Of a DNA stretch of 64,000 bases, positions 1 through 7,969 are shown piece after piece. Source of the DNA: an uncultured Oscillospiraceae bacterium. Lineage in GTDB: Bacteria > Bacillota > Clostridia > Oscillospirales > Oscillospiraceae. Under the pieces are notes generated by a model. It was not told where the DNA came from. It saw only the letters and a list, made by a program, of their open reading frames with translations, and did not search any database. The position numbers and the translations under genes were made by a program. How positions within the stretch are numbered: the stretch's first letter is position 1; every line of letters starts with the position of its first letter. The DNA lies in the NCBI GenBank assembly GCA_934565415.1, contig CAKTHQ010000005.1:1-64000 (forward strand), in the 5' to 3' direction.

Positions 1-90
1 TCCACCCCCGCCCACTGCGGTGGGCACCCCCTCCATGCAGGAGGGGGAAGGAGTTTCTCTGTCAACCCTACAAATCCCTATTTTCCGGTC
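1..90. repeat. MITE-like repeat family A, partial copy
   Basis: This stretch holds the hairpin core (CCCCCTCC / GGAGGGGG around TGCAT or ATGCA) followed by AAGGAGTTTCTCTGTCAACC and the terminal CAAATCC. The same right half recurs near 3.85, 10.15 and 18.15 kb. The left half is missing or divergent here. It lies downstream of the TRAP permease gene, as the other copies lie between operons. Confidence 0.75.
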
Positions 91-100
91 CCAAACGTGC

Positions 101-128
101 AAAAAATCCCCCGGGAAATCCCGGGGGA
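101..128 (-). terminator. Rho-independent terminator of the TRAP operon
   Basis: A 10-bp stem, TCCCCCGGGA with TCCCGGGGGA and a two-base centre, is followed on the minus strand by six U residues. It sits just past the stop codon of the TRAP permease gene. Confidence 0.85.
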
Positions 129-139
129 AAGAAGCACGC

Positions 140-2086
140 TTAGGCAAGCCGGGCTTTGGCCTTTTTGTACTCCGCAAACTTCATAACCAGAACCGCACCG
201 CTGAGGAGGATGCCGACGGCGTCGGTGGCGGTGCCGGGGTAGATCATCATCAGGCCCCCTGCCAGCATTAGGATACGCTGGAACCAGTTGAGGTTCCCCA
301 TAACGTAGCCTTCCATGGCGGCGGATACGGAGGCAATGCCGATGAGGGAGGTAACGGTGATGAGGATGACCTCCACGGCTGTGGTGTCGATGAGCAGCAT
401 AGAGGGGCTCAGGGCAAAGGCATAGGGCACGATGAAGGCACCGATGGCCAATTTTGTCGCCTGGATAGCGGTCTTCATGGGGTTGGCCTGGGCAATGGCG
501 GCACCGGCGTAGGCGGCCAGGGCCACAGGAGGCGTCAGGTCAGCCACGATGCCGAAGTAGAACACGAAGAAGTGGGCGGCAACCATTGGCACACCCATCC
601 GGACCAGGATAGGGGCGCAGGTGGCGGCCATGATGCAGTAGGTAGCGGTAGTAGGCACGCCCATACCCAGAACAATGCAGCAGATCATTGTCAGGAACAG
701 GGCAATGATCACGCTGTCACCGGCCAGGACCACAATGCCGTTGATGATCACGTTGGCCAGGCCCGTCATGGTAATGGTACCGGCAATGATGCCGGCAATG
801 CCGCAGGCGGCAGCCACAGTGATGGAGCCCTGGCCACCGGCGGCCAGCGCCTCCAGAATGCGCATGGGGGTGATCCGGGTCTCCCGGCTGAAGAGAGTGA
901 CGCAGATGCAGGCCACGATGGAGAGGGCGGCGGCGTACTGGATGCTCTTCTGGCTGGTGCTGACGAGATAGATCAGCAAAACCAGAGGCAACAGCAGGTA
1001 GCTCTTTTTCAGCAGGGGCTTCAACTTCGGCAATTCTTCCTTAGGCAGGCCCTTCAGCCCAACCTTTTTGGCCTCCAGGTGGACGGAGATAAAAATACCG
1101 GTAAAGTACAGCAGGGCGGGCAGCACCGCCTTCAAGGCGATCTGACCGTAGGGAAGCTGGACATAGTCCGCCATCAGGAAGGCGGCGGCGCCCATGATGG
1201 GGGGCATGATCTGTCCGCCGGTAGAGGCGGCGGCTTCCGCGGCTCCGGCAAACTCCGGCTTGTAGCCTGCCTTTTTCATCAGCGGAATGGTCACGGCTCC
1301 GGAGCCCACGGTATTGGCCACGGAAGAGCCGGAGACAACGCCCTCCAGAGCGCTGGCCACCACGGCGACCTTGGCGGGGCCGCCGGAAAACCGGCCCACC
1401 AGTCCGTTGGACATCTGGATGAAGTAGTCGGCAATGCCGGTCCGCTCCAGGAAGGCACCGAAGACGATGAAGACCACAATGAACTTGGAGCACACGTTAA
1501 TGGGGGTGGACAGAACGCCCTCCTTGCCATAGAACAGGTAGCGGATGGTGTAGTTCAGCTTGCCCCAGAGGCTGGGGTTGGAAAGTCCGGCAGTCAGGGC
1601 GTACACCAGGAAGCACCCGGCCACGATCAGGATGGGCAGGCCCACGCTCCTGCGGCAGACCTCCGCCAGCGCCAGAACGCCCACTATACCGATGATGATC
1701 TGATAGGGCGCGAAGATGCTGCCCTGCTGGATGATGGTTTTGGCATTGACGGCGTAGTACAGGAACGCGCCGGTGCCCAGCACCATCATCACAATGTCAT
1801 ACCAGGGGATATGATTGGGTCTTTGGTGGCTCTTTCTGGCCGGGAACACCAGGAACCCTATGAAAATGATCCAGGCCACAAAAGTGGTCAGCCGCAGCTC
1901 CTCCAGCCAGCTGGCAAAGAGAGTCACATACAGGCAAAACAGCGAAAAAGTCGCCAGGATCACATTGACCACGATCCGGGGAGTCCCCTCCCAGATCCGG
2001 ACGTTGGACTCCTGGTCATATTTCTTCATGACGGAGTCCAGATCCATGGGCTCCTCGGCTTTGTTTTTCTTCTTGAACAAGCTCAT
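140..2086 (-). CDS. TRAP transporter fused permease (4TM/12TM), TAXI-associated
   Basis: This is the membrane permease of a tripartite ATP-independent periplasmic-type (TRAP) importer, in which the small and large membrane subunits are fused; substrates are usually organic acids taken up with sodium. The 648-residue protein is almost wholly hydrophobic after a short lysine-rich N-terminus. Conserved family segments include the GSSVANTVGSGAVT region near residues 255-270, GQIMPPIMGAAAF near 290 and ADLTPPVALAAYAG near 540. The gene directly upstream encodes the matching TAXI-type binding lipoprotein, so the pair forms a complete transporter. The substrate cannot be read from sequence. The ATG is preceded by a GAGAAGGAG-type ribosome site. 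Confidence 0.93.
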   Translation of the reverse strand: MSLFKKKNKAEEPMDLDSVMKKYDQESNVRIWEGTPRIVVNVILATFSLFCLYVTLFASWLEELRLTTFVAWIIFIGFLVFPARKSHQRPNHIPWYDIVMMVLGTGAFLYYAVNAKTIIQQGSIFAPYQIIIGIVGVLALAEVCRRSVGLPILIVAGCFLVYALTAGLSNPSLWGKLNYTIRYLFYGKEGVLSTPINVCSKFIVVFIVFGAFLERTGIADYFIQMSNGLVGRFSGGPAKVAVVASALEGVVSGSSVANTVGSGAVTIPLMKKAGYKPEFAGAAEAAASTGGQIMPPIMGAAAFLMADYVQLPYGQIALKAVLPALLYFTGIFISVHLEAKKVGLKGLPKEELPKLKPLLKKSYLLLPLVLLIYLVSTSQKSIQYAAALSIVACICVTLFSRETRITPMRILEALAAGGQGSITVAAACGIAGIIAGTITMTGLANVIINGIVVLAGDSVIIALFLTMICCIVLGMGVPTTATYCIMAATCAPILVRMGVPMVAAHFFVFYFGIVADLTPPVALAAYAGAAIAQANPMKTAIQATKLAIGAFIVPYAFALSPSMLLIDTTAVEVILITVTSLIGIASVSAAMEGYVMGNLNWFQRILMLAGGLMMIYPGTATDAVGILLSGAVLVMKFAEYKKAKARLA

Positions 2087-2156
2087 AACAGTCTCCTTCT
2101 CGTTTCCTGATTTGAAACGCTGGAGAAATCGTCTTGGGGCAGGGCGATTTCTTCAG

Positions 2157-2294
2157 CGTTCCCTTAGCCTTCCCCCGGGGGAAGGTGGCTCGGCGGAGCC
2201 GAGACGGATGAGGGGCGGCACCAGGTCGGTCCTGCTTCTCGCTCCACACCCGTCCCGGGCTTTGCCCGGTCCACCCTCTCCCAGGAGAGGGTCT
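2157..2294. repeat. Intergenic REP-like palindromes (family C)
   Basis: Two adjacent palindromic units sit between the TRAP genes: CCTTCCCCCGGGGGAAGG followed by GGCTCGGCGGAGCC, then CCGGGCTTTGCCCGG followed by CCTCTCCCAGGAGAGG. Similar CCTTCTCC...GGAGAAGG / CATCCGNC...GCCNNN units occur near 31.7, 44.2-44.4 and 51.8-51.95 kb. Transcribed, they would fold strongly and could set the ratio of binding protein to permease. Confidence 0.7.
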
Positions 2295-2297
2295 TGC

Positions 2298-3275
2298 TTA
2301 CTGCGCGTCTACGGTAATGCCCTTTTCAGCAAAGTACTTGGCAGCGCCCTTGTGGAAGGGAGCGGTCATGCCGGTGGTTGCGTTCTCCAGGCTCAGCTCC
2401 GCGCCCTTGCCGTTTTCCTTGGCAATGTCGGCGGCGTTGTCGAAGATGGCGGCGGTGAGCTTGTAGACATCGTCCTCGGAGGCGGAGGCAGAGACGATCA
2501 GAGTGGCCTTGACGGTAACGGTGGTCACGTCCTCATCCTGTCCGGGGTAAGTACCGGCGGGGATCTGATAGGTCGTATAGAAGGGGCAGGAGGCCATCAT
2601 GGCATCGGCAACGGCACCGTCGATGGGGACCAGGTAAGCGGAATTGGTGGTGCACAGCTCGGTGATGGCGGGGGTAGGCGCACCGGCCACCACGAAGGCG
2701 GCGTCGATCTTGCCGTCCTTCAGGGCATCGGCGGAATCGGAGAAGCTCTGGTACTGGGCGCTGATGTCGTTCTCCGTCAGACCGGCGGCGTTCAGCACGT
2801 CAATGGCGTTGAAGTAAACGCCGGAGCCGGGAGCGCCGATGGAAACGGCCTTGCCCTTCAGGTCAGCGGGGGTCTTGATGTTGGGATCCATGGTCACCAG
2901 CTGGACGGATTCGGCGTAAAGACCGGCAACCACCCGGAAGGAATCGACCTTGCCGGTAGACTCGAAGGCCCGGGTGCCCTCCCAGGCGTAGGACATGGTG
3001 TCGGACTGGACGGTGCCCAGCTGATAGTCACCGGCGGCAATGCCCTGGATGTTGGCCTTGGAGCCATCGGTGGCAACCACGGTCACATCAATGCCGGCCT
3101 TATTCTTAATATACTGGCCCAGCACGCCGCCGTAGCCATAGTAGGTACCTGCGGAACCGCCGGTGCCCATGGTCATTTTCCCCGCGGATGCCCCGCCGGA
3201 TGCGCCGCCGCAGGCAGCCAGGGAAAGGGTCAGCACGGCGGACAGTGCCAGAGAAACAAGCTTCTTCATTTTCAT
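2298..3275 (-). CDS. TAXI-family TRAP transporter solute-binding lipoprotein
   Basis: This extracytoplasmic binding protein delivers substrate to the fused TRAP permease encoded just downstream. The 325-residue product starts with a lipoprotein signal (MKMKKLVSLALS, lipobox LAAC with Cys22), followed by the TAXI-family opening MTMGTGGSAGTYYGYGG. Later family segments include SIGAPGSGVYFNAIDVL near residue 150. The start was set at the ATG preceded by GAGGAGG at good spacing; the open frame continues upstream into repeat DNA, but that part lacks a ribosome site. A 22-nt C-terminal gap and repeat DNA separate it from the permease. Confidence 0.93.
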   Translation of the reverse strand: MKMKKLVSLALSAVLTLSLAACGGASGGASAGKMTMGTGGSAGTYYGYGGVLGQYIKNKAGIDVTVVATDGSKANIQGIAAGDYQLGTVQSDTMSYAWEGTRAFESTGKVDSFRVVAGLYAESVQLVTMDPNIKTPADLKGKAVSIGAPGSGVYFNAIDVLNAAGLTENDISAQYQSFSDSADALKDGKIDAAFVVAGAPTPAITELCTTNSAYLVPIDGAVADAMMASCPFYTTYQIPAGTYPGQDEDVTTVTVKATLIVSASASEDDVYKLTAAIFDNAADIAKENGKGAELSLENATTGMTAPFHKGAAKYFAEKGITVDAQ

Positions 3276-3312
3276 ATTGTTTTCCTCCTCTTTTGGCTGC
3301 TGCAAAAATCGC

Positions 3313-3470
3313 CTGTCATTGCGAGACTGCGCACACTGTCGTGGTGAAATGCCCGCAGGGTGCAATCTCCCGGTTTCTCAGACGGCTTGATCATCCAACC
3401 GGGGGGCTGTCCCGCAAGGGGATTTCCTTCGGTCACCACGCCAGTCTTCGGACCGGTTCGCAGCAACATC
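3313..3470. repeat. Intergenic repeat family B (TGTCATTGCGAG type)
   Basis: The unit opens with CTGTCATTGCGAGACTGCG and CACACTGTCGTGG, and ends with GGATTTCCTTCGGTCACCAC and GGTTCGCAGCAA. Its opening recurs at 44107-44150, and its inverted closing part at about 22745-22813. It lies inside the 5' leader of the TRAP binding-protein gene. Confidence 0.7.
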
Positions 3471-3496
3471 TCCGAGCAGCTTCTCTTGATGGCAGT

Positions 3497-3525
3497 ATGA
3501 TACCATATATTTTGCATTTTTTCAA
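3497..3525 (-). promoter_or_regulatory. Sigma-A promoter of the TRAP-TAXI operon
   Basis: On the minus strand, TTGAAA and TATCAT are separated by exactly 17 bases. The leader to the binding-protein gene is about 215 nt and contains a family B repeat. Confidence 0.75.
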
Positions 3526-3802
3526 TAGCAATATTGCATTCATTTTTATTCGGCGGACATTTGTTTTCGGTCATTTTACGTTTAGAGCCGTAATTATACG
3601 CTCAAAAACGGAATATTTGGTTATTTATACGTCAGGATGCACAAGTCCAAAGCGTTTTCCCCATCTGTTTTCTATAAATTCAGCAGTTGCTTTCCGCCGA
3701 TTTTTATTTTTCGGCCTTTTGCAAGATTTACGGCATTCTGCAAGGGTCGAAATTCAGCTGTGCAGTTTCGTTAAAGGCGGCTTCCTGCGGGGTTAAAAGG
3801 GT
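3526..3802. other. AT-rich intergenic stretch, no gene seen
   Basis: The base composition drops clearly below that of the neighbours, with many T runs. No frame shows a plausible start with a ribosome site, and no RNA fold or recognised repeat is evident. It separates the divergent TRAP and uracil permease units. Confidence 0.5.
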
Positions 3803-3909
3803 AAATGGGGATTTGACGGGGTAAACGGTAGGTACCGAAGGCAAGCTCTTCCCCCCTCCTGCATGGAGGGGGAAGGAGTTTCTCTGTCAACCCTACAAAT
3901 CCTTATTTT
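3803..3909. repeat. MITE-like repeat family A, full copy
   Basis: A full-length element of about 107 bp. It begins AAATGGGGATTTGACGGGG, carries GTAAACGGTAGGTACC and a central CCCCCTCC-TGCAT-GGAGGGGG hairpin, and ends CCCTACAAATCCTTATTT. The two ends form imperfect inverted repeats (AAATNNGGATTTG then GGG). Confidence 0.85.
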
Positions 3910-3997
3910 CCGCTTTCGTCCTTCCATCCCCGCAACATTCACAAAAACCCTATGCAGAACCCGTTCACATTTTGGTAACAGGCAAGGCTTTTTCCCC

Positions 3998-4026
3998 TTG
4001 CATTTTGGTTTCTCAAGGGGTATACT
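3998..4026 (+). promoter_or_regulatory. Sigma-A promoter of uracil permease
   Basis: TTGCAT and TATACT are separated by 17 bases. Transcription would start near 4033, giving a leader of about 115 nt with two competing hairpins. Confidence 0.8.
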
Positions 4027-4047
4027 GTCACAGAACAAACGGGAAAG

Positions 4048-4121
4048 GGGGAGCTGTGTGCGGTAAAAATCGCCTTGGCTCCCCTTTTTCTATTGGAAAA
4101 CGGAGCTGGCCCCCCAGCTCC
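4048..4121 (+). promoter_or_regulatory. Candidate transcription attenuator in uracil permease leader
   Basis: Hairpin 1 pairs GGGGAGC (4048-4054) with GCTCCCC (4078-4084), followed by TTTTTCTATT, which is terminator-like. Hairpin 2 pairs GGAGCTGG (4102-4109) with CCAGCTCC (4114-4121), just ahead of the ribosome site. GCTCC in the 3' arm of hairpin 1 can instead pair with GGAGC of hairpin 2, so the folds are mutually exclusive. Pyrimidine permease genes in Firmicutes are often controlled this way by PyrR, but no PyrR-binding loop was confirmed. Confidence 0.5.
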
Positions 4122-4148
4122 ACCGGAAAAGAGAAAGGATGTATCTTC

Positions 4149-5507
4149 ATGGAAAACTCCGACGTCGTGTACGACGCCTCCACCCTGGCACCCTCCAAGC
4201 GGCTCCTGCTGGGTGTGCAGCACCTCTTCGCCATGTTCGGCGCCACCGTACTGGTGCCTGCCCTCACCGGGCTGGACGTGGCCAACGCTCTGCTGTTTGC
4301 AGGTCTCGGCACTCTGCTGTTCCATCTGATCACCGGCCGGAAGGTCCCCGCGTTCCTGGGCTCCTCCTTCGCTTTTATCGGCGGCTACAATGCCATCCGG
4401 GCCATGGGCAGCGATGGCGGCGACGCTCTGCTTCCCTACGCCTGCTTCGGTGTTGCCTGCGCCGGTCTTGTGTACCTGGTCCTGGCCTTCTTCTTTAAGC
4501 AGTTCGGCGCCAAGAAGGTCATGCGCTACTTCCCCCCCATTGTCACCGGACCTATCATCATCTGCATCGGTCTGACCCTCTCCGGCTCCGCCGTCACCAA
4601 CTGCGCCAACAACTGGTGGGTGGCTCTGGTTGCCATCCTGATCGTGGTGGCCTGCAATATCTGGGGCAAGGGCATGGTGAAGATCATCCCCATCCTGCTG
4701 GGTGTGCTCGGCTCCTATGTCTTCTCCATGATCGTGGATCCTGCCTCCCGGCAGAACCTGGTTACCCTGGTGAGCCAGGCTGACTGGGTAGGTCTCCCCA
4801 TTGTGTGGCATAAGACCGCCCTCTCCATCTTCGGTGCCAACCTGGACCACGGTCTGCTGGTAACTGCCATCGTGACCATCATGCCCATCTCTCTGGCTAC
4901 CATGATGGAGCATGTAGGCGACATCTGCGCCATCTCCTCCACCGTTGGCAAGAACTTCGTTGAGGATCCCGGCCTGCACCGGACCCTGGTAGGCGACGGT
5001 CTGGCCACCACCCTGGCCTCCCTCTTCGGCGCTCCCGCCAACACCACCTACGGTGAAAACACCGGCGTGCTGGCCCTGAGCAAGGTTTATGATCCCAAGG
5101 TGGTCCGTATGGCTGCCGTGTTCGCTATTGTCCTGTCCTTCTGCCCCAAGTTCTCCGCCCTCATTGTCGCTATGCCCGCCGCCACCATGGGCGGCGTGAG
5201 CCTGGTGCTCTACGGCATGATTTCCGCCGTAGGCGTAAGAAACGTGGTAGAAAATCAGGTAGACTTCACCAAGAGCCGCAACGTGCTGATTGCCGCTATG
5301 ATTATGGGCCTGGCCGTAGGCGTCAGCTATGCCGGTTCCATCAACATTCCCGTAGGCTCCATCACCATCAGCCTGTCCGGTCTGGCCGTAGCGGCTCTCG
5401 TGGGCATCCTGATGAATGCCGTCCTCCCCGGCAAGGATTATGAGTTCGGTACCAACCATCAGGGCGATACCGCCGTGGTCAACTTCGGCAGCCGGGCACA
5501 GAAGTAA
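4149..5507 (+). CDS. uraA: Uracil permease (NCS2/nucleobase-cation symporter)
   Basis: A proton-coupled uracil importer of the cytoplasmic membrane. The 452-residue protein has the NCS2 opening LLLGVQHLFAMFGATVLVP, many hydrophobic segments, and the family signature regions around PANTTYGENTGVLALSKVY (about residue 297) and AATMGGVSLVLYGMI (about 343). The size matches UraA/PyrP. The start was set at the ATG giving MENSDVVYD, because the longer open frame begins before the mapped promoter. It is a single-gene unit with a promoter, a leader that looks attenuated, and its own terminator. Xanthine or another nucleobase as substrate is possible but less likely given the sequence. Confidence 0.93.
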   Translation: MENSDVVYDASTLAPSKRLLLGVQHLFAMFGATVLVPALTGLDVANALLFAGLGTLLFHLITGRKVPAFLGSSFAFIGGYNAIRAMGSDGGDALLPYACFGVACAGLVYLVLAFFFKQFGAKKVMRYFPPIVTGPIIICIGLTLSGSAVTNCANNWWVALVAILIVVACNIWGKGMVKIIPILLGVLGSYVFSMIVDPASRQNLVTLVSQADWVGLPIVWHKTALSIFGANLDHGLLVTAIVTIMPISLATMMEHVGDICAISSTVGKNFVEDPGLHRTLVGDGLATTLASLFGAPANTTYGENTGVLALSKVYDPKVVRMAAVFAIVLSFCPKFSALIVAMPAATMGGVSLVLYGMISAVGVRNVVENQVDFTKSRNVLIAAMIMGLAVGVSYAGSINIPVGSITISLSGLAVAALVGILMNAVLPGKDYEFGTNHQGDTAVVNFGSRAQK

Positions 5508-5525
5508 GGGATCCCGCCTTTTACA

Positions 5526-5558
5526 CCGCAGCCTGTTTTTCCGGGCTGCGGTTTTTTT
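5526..5558 (+). terminator. Rho-independent terminator of uraA
   Basis: CCGCAGCC pairs with GGGCTGCGG across a T-rich loop and is followed by seven T residues. Confidence 0.93.
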
Positions 5559-5564
5559 ATGCTG

Positions 5565-5593
5565 TTGCGCAGCGGGGGCAGCCGTGGTATAAT
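5565..5593 (+). promoter_or_regulatory. Sigma-A promoter for the redox-protein gene pair
   Basis: TTGCGC, 17 bases, then a perfect TATAAT. It lies just past the uraA terminator and about 27 bp before the next start codon. Confidence 0.8.
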
Positions 5594-5619
5594 GGCTCCA
5601 TCGAGCAAGGAGGTACACC

Positions 5620-6072
5620 ATGGACCATCAAGAACTGGCAGCCCGGCTTTTTTGCGGCGGCTATAACTGCGCCCAGGCAGTCGTCGTGGCTTTTTCCGAT
5701 GTGACCGGCCTGGACAGGGATTTTTCCGCCGGAATGGCCTCTTCCTTCGGCGGGGGCATGGGGCGGATGCGGGAGGTCTGCGGGGCCGTCAGCGGGATGC
5801 TGATGGTTCTGGGCCTCCTCTACGGCTACAGCGAGCCGGGAAACGACCGGGTAAAGCGGGAGCACTACCAAAATGTACAGCTGCTTGCCGGGCAGTTCCG
5901 GGAGCAGGCCGGCAGCATCGTCTGCCGGGAGATTTTAAAAAATCCCCCCTCCGATCCCAACCCCACCCCCCGGACGGCGGAATTCTACAAAACCCGGCCC
6001 TGCGCCCAGATGGTATCCATCGCCGCCGGAATCCTGGACGACTTTATAAAGGAGCACCCTTTGGATGGCTGA
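5620..6072 (+). CDS. C_GCAxxG_C_C family putative redox protein
   Basis: The 150-residue product matches the small family named for its cysteine pattern: Cys12 and NCAQAVV near residues 17-23, CGAVSGMLMVLG near 53-64, then two late cysteines (VCRE near 107 and PCAQM near 127). These proteins are common in anaerobes and are presumed to bind metal or run thiol redox chemistry; no reaction has been firmly established. A ribosome site AAGGAGG precedes the ATG. The next gene starts 8 bases before this stop, so the two are translationally coupled. Confidence 0.88.
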   Translation: MDHQELAARLFCGGYNCAQAVVVAFSDVTGLDRDFSAGMASSFGGGMGRMREVCGAVSGMLMVLGLLYGYSEPGNDRVKREHYQNVQLLAGQFREQAGSIVCREILKNPPSDPNPTPRTAEFYKTRPCAQMVSIAAGILDDFIKEHPLDG

Positions 6073-6565
6073 GCTTATCTGCAACCAGACCCGGATCCCC
6101 AAGGACCAATGGCGCTACGGCCTCCGGCCCTCCGCCAAAACCGGCTGCGGGTGGATTGCCGTATACAACCTTCTGGTGCTCTTTGGGGAAGAGCCCAGGC
6201 CGGAAGAGCTGATTTCCGCCCTGGAGCACCAGCTCCCCCTGCTCCACGGCACCTTCGGGACCCTGTGCCTGGGCCCCGCCATGCTGCTGAAAAAAATGAA
6301 GTACCGGGTGGACAGCACCTCGGACCCCCAAAAATACGATGACCTGGTCAAAAAATCAGACGGGGCCATTCTCTTTTACTACTGGCGCAAGGGGGTCAGG
6401 TTCGGCGCCCATTTTGCGGCGCTGCGATGGGACGGAACACGGTTTGTTGGGTACAACACCTACTCCAATTCCCAGGGCCCGGACAGCCTGGGGGAGAGCT
6501 TACCGGCGTTCCTTACAAGCCAGGGCTACTTCGGCTCCGTACTGACGGTGGTGAGACGGGGATAA
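6065..6565 (+). CDS. Hypothetical protein with papain-like Cys/His/Asn layout
   Basis: The family was not identified with certainty. The 166-residue protein has TGCGWIAVYNLL near residue 26, which resembles the catalytic-cysteine helix of C39-like and papain-fold peptidases. It later has GAHFAALRWDG near 113, followed by a strand ending VGYNTYSN, matching the expected His and Asn/Asp positions. No signal peptide or membrane segment is present. It overlaps the C_GCAxxG gene by 8 bases and probably acts with it. A peptidase or an inactive papain-like fold are both possible. Confidence 0.7.
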   Translation: MAELICNQTRIPKDQWRYGLRPSAKTGCGWIAVYNLLVLFGEEPRPEELISALEHQLPLLHGTFGTLCLGPAMLLKKMKYRVDSTSDPQKYDDLVKKSDGAILFYYWRKGVRFGAHFAALRWDGTRFVGYNTYSNSQGPDSLGESLPAFLTSQGYFGSVLTVVRRG

Positions 6566-6647
6566 ATAAGGATTTGTTGGGCTATCCTCCCGCCGTCTTC
6601 TTTTGTCGAAAACTTTGGGTTTTGTTGTAGTAATTTCCCCCGAGCTA

Positions 6648-6656
6648 TGCTATAAT
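6648..6656 (+). promoter_or_regulatory. Extended -10 promoter for membrane protein/GT operon
   Basis: TGCTATAAT is an extended -10 element with a perfect TATAAT. No good -35 is seen at 16-18 bases, as expected for this promoter class. A partial family A repeat end (AAATAAGGATTTGT at about 6563) lies just upstream. Confidence 0.65.
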
Positions 6657-6688
6657 GTTCAAAAAAGAAGAAAGGCCGTGTCCTTCCA

Positions 6689-7969
6689 TTGAAATACAAA
6701 ACGATTTTGCGAAACACCCTCACCGCCCTGTCTGTGCTGCTGGCGGCGATTTTGCTGGGCACCGCCCTGATGACCGGCGTTTACAGCCTCCCCACCGGGC
6801 GGATGCTGACCAATGTGGCCGAAAGCGTGGATACCATCGATACCGAGGGGGGCAGCTTCACCTGGGCCCCCGGCTATGCGGGGACCCGGCTGGACGGGTT
6901 TACGGACAACATCATGCTCCAAACCGCCGTTTATTCCGGCTCGGACAGCCCTCTGACGGAGGCCATGCTGAACCGGCGGATGAATTTCCCCAAGGCCCGG
7001 CTGTCCCCGGGGAACGCCCTTATCAACTATGTCTACGGCGCCCGGAACGGGGAGGCGGAAAGCTACGGCCGGTACTGGCACGGGTATCTGCTGTTTTTAA
7101 AGCCCCTGCTCCTCTTTTTTAACCTGTCGGACATCCGGATGTTTCTGATGCTGGTCCAGTGGGGCCTGGCCGCCATGCTGCTTATTTGCGCCTGGCAAAA
7201 GGGGGGTGCGAAGCTGGTGCTCCCCCTGGGGGCGGCCATTGTGTGCCTGAACCCGGTATCCACGGCCATGAGTATGCAGTATTCCAGCATCTATCTGTTG
7301 ATGCTGATCTTCTCCCTCGTCGAGCTGCGGTTTGACAGCTTCTCCAGGCAGCGGGGCTGGGTGCTCTATCTGCTTTTGGGCATATGCACCGCCTTCTTTG
7401 ATTTTCTCACCTACCCCGTAGCGGCCCTGGGCCTTTGCCTGGGAACGGAAATTCTCGTTTCCGGCCGGTCCGCCGGGGAGAAGCTCCGGTCCACCGTGGC
7501 TTCCGGCTTCTGCTGGGGCCTGGGCTACGGCGGGATGTGGAGCGGGAAGTGGCTGATTGGCTCCCTGCTCACCGGCCGGAACATTCTTGCGGACGCTCTG
7601 GAAACCGCCCGGTATCGCGCCGGTACGGAGGTAACCGCCGCCGAGGGGGCCGGCGCCACCGGCTTTTCCCAGGTGCTGGCCAAAAATCTGGGGGTGTACC
7701 TGACCCCCGGCTACCTGGCGCTCTTCGGGCTGCTGGCCGTCCTTCTGCTGGGGCTGCTGCTGTCCAAAAAATATCGGCTCCGGCCAAACAGCAGTCTTCT
7801 TTCCCTGGCGCTGCTGGCCCTGGTACCCTTTGGCTGGTATCTGGTGCTGCAAAATCACTCTTCCGTTCACTATTGGATGACTTACCGGGACCTGACCGTC
7901 ACCGTTTTTGCGGTCCTGAGCCTTTTTGGCTCTTCCCTGGAAAAAACAGGAGGCACAAACCATGGATAA
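6689..7969 (+). CDS. Polytopic membrane protein, glycan-modification operon
   Basis: The 426-residue protein has an N-terminal membrane anchor (about residues 12-33), an extracellular stretch to about 140, and then eight or so membrane segments. It resembles the multi-pass membrane glycosyltransferase-like proteins that work with DPMS-type GT2 enzymes to decorate surface polymers; this is inferred from topology and from the overlapping GT2 gene. The start is TTG, with AAGAAAGG about 13 bases upstream. The specific family (GtrII-like or similar) was not confirmed. Confidence 0.75.
   Translation: MKYKTILRNTLTALSVLLAAILLGTALMTGVYSLPTGRMLTNVAESVDTIDTEGGSFTWAPGYAGTRLDGFTDNIMLQTAVYSGSDSPLTEAMLNRRMNFPKARLSPGNALINYVYGARNGEAESYGRYWHGYLLFLKPLLLFFNLSDIRMFLMLVQWGLAAMLLICAWQKGGAKLVLPLGAAIVCLNPVSTAMSMQYSSIYLLMLIFSLVELRFDSFSRQRGWVLYLLLGICTAFFDFLTYPVAALGLCLGTEILVSGRSAGEKLRSTVASGFCWGLGYGGMWSGKWLIGSLLTGRNILADALETARYRAGTEVTAAEGAGATGFSQVLAKNLGVYLTPGYLALFGLLAVLLLGLLLSKKYRLRPNSSLLSLALLALVPFGWYLVLQNHSSVHYWMTYRDLTVTVFAVLSLFGSSLEKTGGTNHG

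Noticed and set aside
3939..5621. Long minus-strand open frame opposite uracil permease (560 codons)
   Set aside because: It is a mirror of a GC-rich gene: rich in His, Gly, Gln and Asp with no domain, and it runs through the promoter and terminator of uraA.
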